A stretch of 7,755 bases of DNA from Rhodobacterales bacterium (GTDB taxonomy: Bacteria; Pseudomonadota; Alphaproteobacteria; Rhodobacterales; Rhodobacteraceae). The translations under genes were made by a program, and so were the position numbers. Under the pieces are notes generated by a model. It did not search any database. It had not been told where the DNA came from and saw only the letters and a program-made list of their open reading frames with translations. Location of the stretch: NCBI GenBank assembly GCA_009992615.1, contig JAACVA010000042.1, positions 959-8,713 of the forward strand, in the 5' to 3' direction. Below are positions 1 through 6,225 of the stretch, piece after piece; position 1 is the first letter of the stretch, and the number at the start of each line of letters is the position of its first letter.

Positions 1-665
1 AGCCGATCCCGTTGCAGGCCCATGCGTTGTTCAACCCTGCCTTTGACTATGTGCATTTCCTGCTGGCGGCGCTGGTGCCGACGATCTTGCAGATCATCGC
101 CGCAGCGGGAACCGCCTATGCCATCTCGCTGGACTTCGGGCCCGGCCGGCATCCGCAGGTTCTGGTGCGTCTGGCGGGGGGATTGCTGCCTGCGATGCTG
201 GGCAAGATCCTGCCCTATACGGCCATGTTCCTGCTGGTTCTCGGTCTTTCCGATGTGGCCCTCTACGGCTGGCTGGGGGTGCCCTTGCGCGGCTCGCTTT
301 TGTTGATGGCGGCGGGGGCGGTTCTGTTTGTGCTGGCTGCACAGCTGATCGGCGCCTTGGCCTTCGTGCTGACGCGCGACATGGGGCGCGCGGCCAGCAT
401 CATCGCCGTCATCACGGCGCCCGCCTTTGGCTTCATGGGTCTTGGATTTCCGCGCGAGGCGATGTCGCCGCTGGCGCAAGTCTGGGGGGCGATGATTCCG
501 GGAACCTGGTATGTGCAACTGCGCATTGATCAATCCCTGCGTGCCACGCCTTTCGAGATTTCGGTCTGGCCGGTGCTGTGGCTGGCCCTGATCACACTTG
601 CGCTTGCAACACTGGCCTTTGCGCAACTGGCACGCTTGCGCCGAACCCTGGATCAGGGCGCATGA
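1..665 (+). CDS. ABC-2 type transporter permease, 5'-truncated by the window edge
   Basis: This is the C-terminal part of a membrane subunit of an ABC exporter. The reading frame is open from the first full codon at position 3, and the family's upstream membrane helix and periplasmic domain are missing, so the gene starts outside the window; the TTG at 12 is only an internal leucine codon. The visible part begins with the FNP motif that closes the periplasmic domain in this family (FNPAFDY), followed by about five or six hydrophobic segments. A re-entrant stretch carries GFMGLGFPREAMSPLAQ and leads to a PGTWY motif, as is usual near the C-terminus of ABC-2 permeases. It ends in TGA, overlapping the next gene's ATG. 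The neighbour is a paralogous permease with the same FNP motif, so the two probably form a heterodimeric channel like YbhS/YbhR. The ATPase and any HlyD-type adaptor would be upstream. The substrate cannot be told. Confidence 0.85.
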   Translation, partial: PIPLQAHALFNPAFDYVHFLLAALVPTILQIIAAAGTAYAISLDFGPGRHPQVLVRLAGGLLPAMLGKILPYTAMFLLVLGLSDVALYGWLGVPLRGSLLLMAAGAVLFVLAAQLIGALAFVLTRDMGRAASIIAVITAPAFGFMGLGFPREAMSPLAQVWGAMIPGTWYVQLRIDQSLRATPFEISVWPVLWLALITLALATLAFAQLARLRRTLDQGA

Positions 666-1819
666 CGGCCATCCTGCACGCCATGCGGGCCGAACTGCGG
701 GCGGTTTTCACAGACGGTCAGGTGCGGTTGATCCTTCTGGCGTCCCTGGTCATCTATGCTTTGGTCTACCCGCTTCCGTATCGTGCAGAGGTGCTGCGCG
801 ATGTTCCTGTCGTGCTGGTCGATCTTGACCGCACGACCACCTCGGCCGAACTTGTCCGCCGCGTCGATGCGTCCGAGCCTGTCACGGTCACGGCTGAGGC
901 GCGCGATATGGTGCAGGCTGTCCGCATGGTGCAGGACCGCCGCGCCTATGGTGTGCTGCTGATCCCCGAAGGGTTCGAGCGCGAGCTGCTGCGAGGTCGC
1001 CAAAGCCCTGTCGCACTCTATGCCGATGCCAGCTATTTCCTGATGTATCAGCGCGTGATGCAGGGTGCCGCAGTCCCTTTGCGCCAGATGGGGGCCGAGG
1101 TTGAGATGGGCCGCCTGATCGCGTCTGGCGCGTCGCTCGGGGTTGCAAGGGCGCAGGTCAGCCCGGCCACGCAGGTCGAGGTGCCTTTGTTCAACCCGGC
1201 CGCCGGATACGCCACCTATGTGCTGCCTGCGGCTTTCGTGCTGATCCTGCAACAGACGATGCTGATGGGGCTGGCCCTGATCGCCGTGCGGCGGCGCGCG
1301 GGCGAGGGGCATCCGGTGTGGCGGGTTCTGGGGCGAATGGCGTGTTGGGTTGCGTTGTATGCCGTGCTGTTGCCGGTTTACCTGATTGTTTTGCCAGCGA
1401 TTTACGGTCTGCCCAATCTCGGTCGGGTGGATGCCGTTCTTGCGATCGGGCTGCCGTTCATTCTGGCAACCGGGCTGCTGGCGCAATGCGTTGCGGCGCT
1501 TTTCAAGACGGCCGAAGTGGTTCAGGTGGTGCTGCTGGCACTGGGGTTGCCGTTTTTCTTTCTGTCCGGTTTTGCCTGGCCGATCGAAGCCATCCCGCCA
1601 ACACTCAATGCGCTGGCCCAGCTCGTGCCCTCTACGGCTGCGATTGATGGGTTGGTTCGCGTCAGTCAGATGGGCGCGCGGCTGTCCGATGTTGCCAGCA
1701 CACTCTGGCAGCTTTGGGCACTCGTGGGGGCATTGCTTGTTGCGTGCCTTGTCATTGAAACCAGGCGCAGGATCGCTGCGCCACCTTTCCCCAATCCCGC
1801 AGCCCCCGGCGACCTTTGA
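662..1819 (+). CDS. ABC-2 type transporter permease, second subunit
   Basis: Complete 385-residue permease. The ATG at 662 overlaps the previous stop as ATGA, which fits translational coupling; a longer in-frame start at 578 would add 28 non-family residues lying inside the upstream gene. The layout is typical of ABC2_membrane_3 proteins: one N-terminal helix (about residues 22-38), a periplasmic domain (about 40-183) containing a VVLVDLDRT strand and a YGVLLIPEGFER segment, and five more helices (about 184-209, 226-249, 258-280, 285-305, 350-366). The FNPAAGY motif at residues 178-184 matches the FNP motif of its neighbour. The segment FLSGFAWPIEAIPP (300-313) followed by LVPSTAAIDG (321-330) is the usual C-terminal signature. 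It probably pairs with the upstream permease in an inner-membrane exporter for a drug, lipid or other hydrophobic compound. The substrate is unknown. Confidence 0.88.
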   Translation: MTAILHAMRAELRAVFTDGQVRLILLASLVIYALVYPLPYRAEVLRDVPVVLVDLDRTTTSAELVRRVDASEPVTVTAEARDMVQAVRMVQDRRAYGVLLIPEGFERELLRGRQSPVALYADASYFLMYQRVMQGAAVPLRQMGAEVEMGRLIASGASLGVARAQVSPATQVEVPLFNPAAGYATYVLPAAFVLILQQTMLMGLALIAVRRRAGEGHPVWRVLGRMACWVALYAVLLPVYLIVLPAIYGLPNLGRVDAVLAIGLPFILATGLLAQCVAALFKTAEVVQVVLLALGLPFFFLSGFAWPIEAIPPTLNALAQLVPSTAAIDGLVRVSQMGARLSDVASTLWQLWALVGALLVACLVIETRRRIAAPPFPNPAAPGDL

Positions 1820-1973
1820 CATACCAATCATACTGTTTGATCGCGGAGGATAACCGAGACCCTGCGTTGGCGATTCGCGCGACAGGGCCATCCTGCTGTG
1901 CGACAATGAGGCGCTCATCTGGCGGTGCCCGGCATTCTGCCCTACATAAGAAATAGAGAAAGCAGGTGAGCGA
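1816..1973 (+). promoter_or_regulatory. Leader between the permease gene and the ygiC-like gene, weak promoter candidates
   Basis: A perfect TTGACA at 1816-1821 overlaps the permease stop codon, but no good -10 box follows at 16-18 bases. A second possibility is a -10-like TACATA at 1943-1948, just upstream of the ligase gene, with only a poor -35 (CTGGCG at 1919-1924). The ribosome site AGGTGAG at 1964-1970 sits very close to the ATG at 1974. No clear terminator hairpin with a T-tract follows the permease gene, so read-through from the exporter operon is possible. Confidence 0.25.
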
Positions 1974-3194
1974 ATGCAGAAGACTGTCCTTTCCGAACGT
2001 CCCGACTGGCGCGCCAAGGCCGAAGAGGTGGGTTTCACCTTTGCCGATATGCATGGCGAACCCTATTGGGATGAAAGCTCGGCCTATGGCTTTTCGCTGC
2101 GCGAGATCGAACATGACATCGAGGATCCCGCGACCGAACTTCACGCCATGTGCCGGGAGGTGGCCGCCGACGCCATCAAGGATGAAGAGACACTGAATCA
2201 GTTGGGAATCCCCGAAGAATTCCGCGATCTGGTCGCCGAAAGCTGGCGCGCGTCAGACCCTGAGGTTTATGGCCGGTTCGATCTGGCCTATGACGGCAGT
2301 GGCCCGGCCAAGCTGTTGGAATATAACGCGGACACGCCCACATCCCTGTATGAAAGCGCGGCCTTCCAGTGGGAGTGGCTTGAAGATCAGATTGCAGCCG
2401 GCGTGCTGGCCGAGGGCGATGACCAGTTCAACGGCATCCACGAGGCGCTGGTCGAGCGTTTCAGGCACCTGTTCCAGCCGGGGCAGGATCTGCATTTCAC
2501 CGCCATCGGCGGCGCCCCCGAAGATTATGCTACCGTCGAATCCATGGGCTGGGCCGCGCGCGAGGCCGGTCTTGGCGCCCATTATACCGACTTGGAAAAG
2601 ATCGCAGTCAGCGACGAGGGGCAGTTTCTCGACGATCAGGACCGGGTGATCGGGGTGCTGTTCAAGCTCTATCCGTGGGAGGATCTGTTCCGCGACGATT
2701 ACGCGCGCCACCTGAAGACGGCAAATTGCCTGTTGCTGGAGCCTGCCTGGAAGGCCCTGTTGTCCAACAAGGGCCTGCTGCCTTTGCTGTGGCGCAAGTT
2801 CGAGGGTCACCCCAACCTGTTGCCCGCCTTTTTTGAATCCGATGTCGCCGAAGCGATGGCCGGAACCGGTGCCGCCCGCGATCCGGCCCTGTTCGAGCGT
2901 TCGCGCGACATGCTGATCCACGGCCATGTCAGCAAACCCCTGTTCTCGCGCGAAGGTGCCTCGATTGCCATTGTCGAAGATGGTCAGGTCACCGACACAT
3001 CGCCAGATGACACATACGCCGAGCACCCCCGCATCCTTCAGGCCTATTGCCCGCTGCCGGTCTTTGATGGCTTTCGCCCGGTGATCGGCGCCTGGATGGT
3101 GGGCGAGGCCTGTGTGGGCATGGGGGTGCGCGAGGATCGTGGCCGCATCACCCAGGACCTGTCCCGCTTCAAGCCGCACTATATCCGCGACTGA
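1974..3194 (+). CDS. ygiC: Glutathionylspermidine synthase family protein (YgiC/YjfC-like ATP-grasp ligase)
   Basis: A 406-residue protein matching the synthetase domain of the GspS family (GSP_synth) over its full length and lacking the N-terminal amidase domain of E. coli Gss, as in YgiC and YjfC. Visible family motifs are RFDLAYDG (101-108) and LLEYNADTPTSLYES (114-128), where R101, D103, E116 and N118 correspond to substrate and metal-binding positions. SNKGLLPLLW (264-273) and VSKPLFSREG (319-328) hold lysines K266 and K321, expected to contact ATP. The ending ITQDLSRFKPHYI (392-404) is characteristic. The family forms an amide bond using ATP; Gss joins glutathione to spermidine. YgiC and YjfC of E. 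coli are reported to have ATPase but no glutathionylspermidine synthetase activity, so the true substrates here are uncertain. A DUF1190 lipoprotein gene follows after 31 bases, the usual partner. Start chosen by AGGTGAG just upstream and by family length. Confidence 0.92.
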   Translation: MQKTVLSERPDWRAKAEEVGFTFADMHGEPYWDESSAYGFSLREIEHDIEDPATELHAMCREVAADAIKDEETLNQLGIPEEFRDLVAESWRASDPEVYGRFDLAYDGSGPAKLLEYNADTPTSLYESAAFQWEWLEDQIAAGVLAEGDDQFNGIHEALVERFRHLFQPGQDLHFTAIGGAPEDYATVESMGWAAREAGLGAHYTDLEKIAVSDEGQFLDDQDRVIGVLFKLYPWEDLFRDDYARHLKTANCLLLEPAWKALLSNKGLLPLLWRKFEGHPNLLPAFFESDVAEAMAGTGAARDPALFERSRDMLIHGHVSKPLFSREGASIAIVEDGQVTDTSPDDTYAEHPRILQAYCPLPVFDGFRPVIGAWMVGEACVGMGVREDRGRITQDLSRFKPHYIRD

Positions 3195-3225
3195 TTTCCG
3201 CTATTTATCCGAAAGGACCGCCACC

Positions 3226-3804
3226 ATGAGACGCCGCTCGCGCACCATCGCCCTGACAATCCTTGGCGCCTCCGCCTTCGCCCTCGCCGGCTGCAAGGAG
3301 GATCAGATTGATGCCCAAGCCTATCCAGATCTTGAAACCTGTCAGCAACAGGCCAACAGCGGCGGATTGCTGGCACCGGGGCAATGCGAAGACGCCTTTG
3401 CCGAGGCACAGCAACTGCATGTCGAAGCGGCGCCGCGTTATGACAGCCTGGCGGTTTGCGAGGAACAGCATGGCCAAGGCGCCTGCGGGTCCGAGGCCGA
3501 GCAGGTGGCGGGCGGCGGTTCGGGCGGAATCTTCATGCCGCTGCTGGCCGGCTATCTGATTGGCAACATGTTGGGCGGACGCTCGGGTCTGGCCGGAGCA
3601 CAGCCGATGTACCGCACGCCGGACGGCCGATTTGCCACGCCATCGGGTGCCAGCACCTTTTCGTCCAATCAGGGCAAGGCCAGCCTCAGTCAGAACCAAT
3701 TCGCCCGACCTGCCGCCACGGCGGGCAAGGCACCGATGACCCGCGCCAGCGCCGCCTCACGCGGTGGCTTCGGCAGCACCGGCGCAAGAAGTTTCGGCGG
3801 CTGA
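3226..3804 (+). CDS. ygiB: DUF1190 family lipoprotein (YgiB-like)
   Basis: A 192-residue protein with an Arg-rich N-terminus, a hydrophobic stretch (residues 7-22) and the lipobox ALAGC, so Cys23 should be lipidated after signal peptidase II cleavage. The next residues are KED. The mature part holds paired Cys-containing segments (YPDLETCQQQANSG; APGQCEDAF; SLAVCEEQHGQGACGSE) typical of DUF1190. A Gly-rich hydrophobic segment follows (GGIFMPLLAGYLIGNMLGG), then YRTPDGRFATPSG and a low-complexity Ser/Gly/Ala/Arg tail ending in SFGG. The start at 3226 has GAAAGGA at 3211-3217, eight bases upstream; longer in-frame starts lie inside the ligase gene. The molecular function is unknown; it is known mainly as the genomic partner of YgiC/YjfC ligases. 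Here the ligase gene comes first, the reverse of E. coli ygiB-ygiC. The 31-base spacing suggests one transcript. Confidence 0.9.
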   Translation: MRRRSRTIALTILGASAFALAGCKEDQIDAQAYPDLETCQQQANSGGLLAPGQCEDAFAEAQQLHVEAAPRYDSLAVCEEQHGQGACGSEAEQVAGGGSGGIFMPLLAGYLIGNMLGGRSGLAGAQPMYRTPDGRFATPSGASTFSSNQGKASLSQNQFARPAATAGKAPMTRASAASRGGFGSTGARSFGG

Positions 3805-3886
3805 GCATCAGCCTGCGGTGTTGTTTCGATCATTGGCACGGCCTGCCGGATGGCCCGGCCCCGGTTTGCGGCCATGCGGTCGGCTG

Positions 3887-3908
3887 GCCGCGCTGTAATC
3901 AGCGCGGC
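3887..3908. terminator. Perfect 9-bp hairpin in the convergent gap, possible terminator
   Basis: GCCGCGCTG (3887-3895) and CAGCGCGGC (3900-3908) are exact inverted copies around the four-base loop TAAT. The hairpin lies 83 bases after the DUF1190 stop. It has no T-tract on either side, so it is not a classical intrinsic terminator. It could pause polymerase or stabilise the 3' end of the ygiCB-like message. GCGGCC at 3868-3873 could compete for its left arm. Confidence 0.45.
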
Positions 3909-3976
3909 GTTCACCGGCCAGCACGAAAACCTACACTTGGCCCGGTGTGGTGTGGACATCACAGCCCGCCAACGGA

Positions 3977-4013
3977 CCTGCCGATCCTTATCGAACCGGC
4001 AGGCCGCATTTTA
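3977..4013. terminator. Hairpin with short T-tract between convergent genes, possible terminator
   Basis: CCTGCCG (3977-3983) pairs with CGGCAGG (3997-4003). The loop can form a small inner stem, CGAT/ATCG. On the plus strand the stem is followed by CCGCATTTTAT, a weak T-tract starting a few bases away, which fits termination of the ygiCB-like transcript. On the minus strand it begins about ten bases after the solute-binding protein's stop codon, so it may serve both directions. Confidence 0.45.
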
Positions 4014-5078
4014 TCAGAACCCGGCCTTGATCCGCTCGAACGCTTCGCTTTGCTTCTGGCGCAGGTCGTTTGCCATGGGCAGTTGCGCCAACACCGGCGC
4101 ATCGATCTGGCCGAGGCCGACAGCGCTCAGCGCGTCATCGCCGAAAGACGCCATTGAGGCGGCGTTCGAATGGCCATAACCGGCATCCAGCAACGGCTGG
4201 GTTGAAGACGGGTCGAGCATGGCATTGATGAAATCATACGCCTTGTCTTGCGATCCCTGACCGTTCTTCAGCTTTACATAGCCACACAGCCACAGCGAAG
4301 ATCCCTCGGTGGTTTCGCGGTTGAAGCCGATGGGAAAACCGTCTTCGACCATCGTGGGCAGGGTTTCGTTCCAGGCCCAGGCCACCAGAACCTCACCACC
4401 TGCCAGAAGTTGCGCCAGTTCGGCCGGGTCGGTCCAATAGGTGCGCAGGTTTTCATGCACCTCGCGCAGCCAGGCGGCGGCCGCCTCGAATTGTGCGTCG
4501 GTGGCGCTGGTCCAGTTGGTGGTGCCGGTGGCGAGATAGGCCAGGGCAAAGGCATCATCAACATTGTCAGGCAGGGTCATCCGACCGGCATAAGCAGGGT
4601 TCTGAAACACCGCGAGCGAGCCGACATCGGCGGCCGGAACCTGATCGGCGTTATAGGCGATCGCGGTCGAACCGAAATCGGTGGGGATAAAGAAGGTTTC
4701 GGTGGCGACAGCGGCCACATCCTGTCCGGTCAGGTTGGCGTCGAGATCATCAAAGACGGTGATGCGCGCGGTATCCCATGCCTCAAGCATATCCGCCTCG
4801 ATCCATTTGGTCACGGAACCGGCGCAGACATGGCTGACATCGGCGCGAAAGCCCGAGCGCAGCTTCTGGAACGCTTCTTCCTCGTCCCCGAAGAAGGCGA
4901 AGGTAGGCGAGGCGCCGTGGGTTTCTTTGTATTTGCTATGGAAAGCGGGGTCTTCGAAACCGGGGTAGTCGAAGACCAACAGGCCGGCATCTTGCGCGGC
5001 GAGTGCGCCGGCACTGGCCAACAGGCCGATGGCCGTCGTCATTGCGGTGGCAGACGCAAGGGCGGTGAATTTGGTCAT
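4014..5078 (-). CDS. Extracellular solute-binding protein, spermidine/putrescine type
   Basis: A 354-residue periplasmic binding protein. Residues 1-28 form a Sec signal peptide with a likely cut after ALA (25-27) or A28. The mature protein has the two-lobed PotD/PotF-like pattern: LLVFDYPGFEDPAF (33-46), FFGDEEEAFQKLRSGFRADVSH (62-83), KWIEADMLEAWD (91-102), then the conserved hinge-region motif IPTDFGSTAIAYNADQ (131-146). NPAYAGRMTLPDNVDDAF (160-177) and LLAGGEVLVAWAWNETLP (224-241) follow. Acidic and aromatic residues in these motifs suit a cationic ligand such as a polyamine, but the exact ligand cannot be read. The start at 5078 is preceded on the minus strand by AGAGGA six bases away; the ATG at 5084 abuts that site and is less likely. 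No permease or ATPase gene adjoins it, because the genes on both sides run in other transcription units. It is convergent with the ygiCB-like pair, which gives a possible polyamine link. Confidence 0.85.
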   Translation of the reverse strand: MTKFTALASATAMTTAIGLLASAGALAAQDAGLLVFDYPGFEDPAFHSKYKETHGASPTFAFFGDEEEAFQKLRSGFRADVSHVCAGSVTKWIEADMLEAWDTARITVFDDLDANLTGQDVAAVATETFFIPTDFGSTAIAYNADQVPAADVGSLAVFQNPAYAGRMTLPDNVDDAFALAYLATGTTNWTSATDAQFEAAAAWLREVHENLRTYWTDPAELAQLLAGGEVLVAWAWNETLPTMVEDGFPIGFNRETTEGSSLWLCGYVKLKNGQGSQDKAYDFINAMLDPSSTQPLLDAGYGHSNAASMASFGDDALSAVGLGQIDAPVLAQLPMANDLRQKQSEAFERIKAGF

Positions 5079-5146
5079 GGGCATTCCTCTTTGTGGTTCG
5101 GGGCGGGTGATCGCAGATGGCTGACGCGCAGAACAGCGCTGCGCCA

Positions 5147-5175
5147 AAATTAGGCAGGGTCTGCGCTTTCGGCAA
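5147..5175 (-). promoter_or_regulatory. Candidate promoter for the solute-binding protein gene
   Basis: Read on the minus strand, TTGCCG (5170-5175) and TAATTT (5147-5152) are separated by exactly 17 bases. The -35 matches the sigma-70 consensus at four of six positions and the -10 at three of six. Transcription would start near 5140, giving a leader of about 60 bases. The -35 box is also the left arm of the inverted repeat at 5170-5210, so a protein bound there could block the promoter. Confidence 0.35.
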
Positions 5176-5210
5176 GGCGAAACGGCGCAAGATCGCGCCG
5201 CCCTTTGCCG
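5170..5210. repeat. Two-part inverted repeat in the divergent region
   Basis: The outer arms CGGCAA (5170-5175) and TTGCCG (5205-5210) enclose the inner arms CGGCGC (5183-5188) and GCGCCG (5195-5200) around the loop AAGATC. It could be an operator or a folded structure. It lies upstream of the predicted start of the minus-strand transcript, so an operator reading is more natural than a leader RNA. Confidence 0.4.
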
Positions 5211-5215
5211 GATTC

Positions 5216-5229
5216 CGGGCAATTGCCCG
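5216..5229. promoter_or_regulatory. 14-base perfect palindrome, candidate operator
   Basis: CGGGCAATTGCCCG is a perfect palindrome with no spacer. It lies about 40 bases upstream of the candidate -35 of the solute-binding gene and 225 bases upstream of the DUF2182 start. The position suits a dimeric regulator of the minus-strand promoter. No regulator gene is in the window, so its identity is open. Confidence 0.35.
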
Positions 5230-5389
5230 CGGTTTGGGCAGCGGGTGTCGTTTGCCTTGCCGCAGCAAAGCGGGCTTGGCCCTTCCGACGCCGGGGGCGG
5301 TATACCGCACGGCACAGCCGCATCGGAATTTGCGCCGCATCTGCGGTAAATGACAGCCTTCCTTTGGCAAAGGTCGGATGATTAAGTAT

Positions 5390-5419
5390 TTGACAGGCAA
5401 GAGCGCGCTGGCCGATGCT
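5390..5419 (+). promoter_or_regulatory. Candidate promoter of the DUF2182-DUF1326-DinB operon
   Basis: A perfect -35 box TTGACA at 5390-5395 sits in a locally AT-rich patch 59 bases before the start codon. The best -10 at a usable distance is GATGCT (5414-5419, spacer 18), a poor match. GC-rich alphaproteobacteria often have a good -35 and weak -10. The start point would be near 5426, inside the palindrome GGTTGCAACC (5422-5431). Confidence 0.45.
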
Positions 5420-5421
5420 TT

Positions 5422-5431
5422 GGTTGCAACC
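5422..5431. promoter_or_regulatory. 10-base palindrome at the predicted operon start point
   Basis: GGTTGCAACC is a perfect palindrome between the candidate -10 and the ribosome site AAGGAGG (5441-5447). A repressor here would block transcription initiation. A palindrome this short can arise by chance, so only its location makes it notable. Confidence 0.3.
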
Positions 5432-5453
5432 GGATGACCGAAGGAGGGGCGCG

Positions 5454-6215
5454 ATGACTTTGCAATTGCGCCCGGTGCTGTGGCTGGGCTTTTTTGCGGT
5501 GATCCTCGGGGCGTGGTGGGTGATGTTCGCCATGGCACGAGGTGCGGGGTTGGATGTCTTGGGCCGCCCGGGCGCGATGCACGGCATGGGCATGGCACCA
5601 ATGACCGGGTTCGCCACCCTCGCCGGAATGTGGGCGGTGATGATGGCCGCTATGATGCTGCCCACCCTCGTGCCCACCCTGCGCAGTTACGAAGATCTTA
5701 TGGTCAGCGCCGATGCCACAAGGGCCGGATGGCTGGGGGTCATCCTCGGGTATCTCGCGGTGTGGATCGGTGCTGCGCTGCTGTTTGCGGGCGCACAGGT
5801 GGCACTGCTGGCGGCTGGGGCTGTCGATGCGCTGGGCCTTGCAACCTCGGTCTGGATCGCCGCCGGGCTGTTGTTCGGGGTGGGGCTGTATCAGTTCAGC
5901 CATCTGAAACAGATGTGTCATACGGTGTGTCAGGCCCCGATGATGTATTTCCTGGGGCATTGGCGCACCGGTTTTGGCGGCGGGCTGCGCATGGGGGTGC
6001 CGCTGGGGTTTTATTGTGTCGGGTGTTGTTGGGGATACATGGCGTTGGGATTTGTCGGCGGGGTGATGAACTTGGCCTGGATGGGGCTGGCGACTGTCGT
6101 CATGGTGATCGAAAAGCTGCCGCAGATCGGTGCCTTTGTGACGCGGCCGATGGGTGTTGCCCTGATGATGGCGGCTGTCGGGCTGATCGCTGCACGCGCC
6201 GCCGCTTGGATTTGA
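5454..6215 (+). CDS. DUF2182 family multi-pass membrane protein, putative metal-binding
   Basis: A 253-residue inner-membrane protein. The start at 5454 is set by a strong AGGAGG at 5442-5447, six bases upstream. The hydrophobic pattern gives about six or seven helices. Family marks in order: a Met/His-rich loop AMHGMGMAPM (41-50), the helix MWAVMMAAMMLPTLVP (59-74), YQFSHLKQMCHTVCQAP (146-162) with C155 and C159, and FYCVGCCWGYMAL (187-199) with C188, C191 and C192. An intramembrane E220-K221 pair follows. These Cys, Met and His residues in or near the membrane are why the family has been predicted to bind metal, but no reaction is established. The next gene, DUF1326, begins ten bases after the stop, with a ribosome site that overlaps this stop. 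DUF2182 and DUF1326 genes often occur together, which supports a joint role. Transport, metal insertion or electron transfer are all possible. Confidence 0.88.
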   Translation: MTLQLRPVLWLGFFAVILGAWWVMFAMARGAGLDVLGRPGAMHGMGMAPMTGFATLAGMWAVMMAAMMLPTLVPTLRSYEDLMVSADATRAGWLGVILGYLAVWIGAALLFAGAQVALLAAGAVDALGLATSVWIAAGLLFGVGLYQFSHLKQMCHTVCQAPMMYFLGHWRTGFGGGLRMGVPLGFYCVGCCWGYMALGFVGGVMNLAWMGLATVVMVIEKLPQIGAFVTRPMGVALMMAAVGLIAARAAAWI

Positions 6216-6225
6216 GGAGAACGAG

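Larger units (their letters stand above)
5079..5453. promoter_or_regulatory. Divergent control region between the solute-binding gene and the DUF2182 operon
   Basis: I see no convincing gene in these 375 bases; the open frames here have no family features and no good ribosome site. The region should hold the promoters of both flanking units. It contains a structured inverted repeat at 5170-5210, a 14-base perfect palindrome at 5216-5229, a small repeat CCTTT-GGC-AAAGG at 5361-5373, a TTGACA box at 5390-5395 and a 10-base palindrome at 5422-5431. Several of these are listed separately. Confidence 0.6.

Noticed and set aside
12..14. TTG at position 12 as the start of the first permease
   Set aside because: The frame is open upstream to the window edge, and the protein from this point lacks the family's first helix and periplasmic domain, so the gene is truncated rather than short.
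653..2038. A 461-codon open frame on the minus strand
   Set aside because: It lies antisense across the second permease and the next gene's start, has a Gln/His/Arg-rich composition typical of an antisense shadow in GC-rich DNA, and shows no family motif.
2720..2730. A second copy of GGCAAATTGCC, identical to the one upstream of the acuI-like gene
   Set aside because: It lies inside the ygiC-like coding sequence and reads in frame as ordinary codons. Its presence shows that this 11-mer can occur without regulatory meaning, which lowers confidence in the copy at 7501-7511.
4248..5153. A 301-codon open frame on the plus strand opposite the solute-binding gene
   Set aside because: Its product is Gly-rich without recognisable motifs, while the minus-strand frame has a signal peptide, a ribosome site and clear family motifs.
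5117..5353. A 78-codon plus-strand open frame in the divergent region
   Set aside because: No ribosome site or domain is visible, and the stretch carries the likely promoter and palindromes; an Arg/Ala/Gly-rich frame of this length is expected by chance at this GC content.
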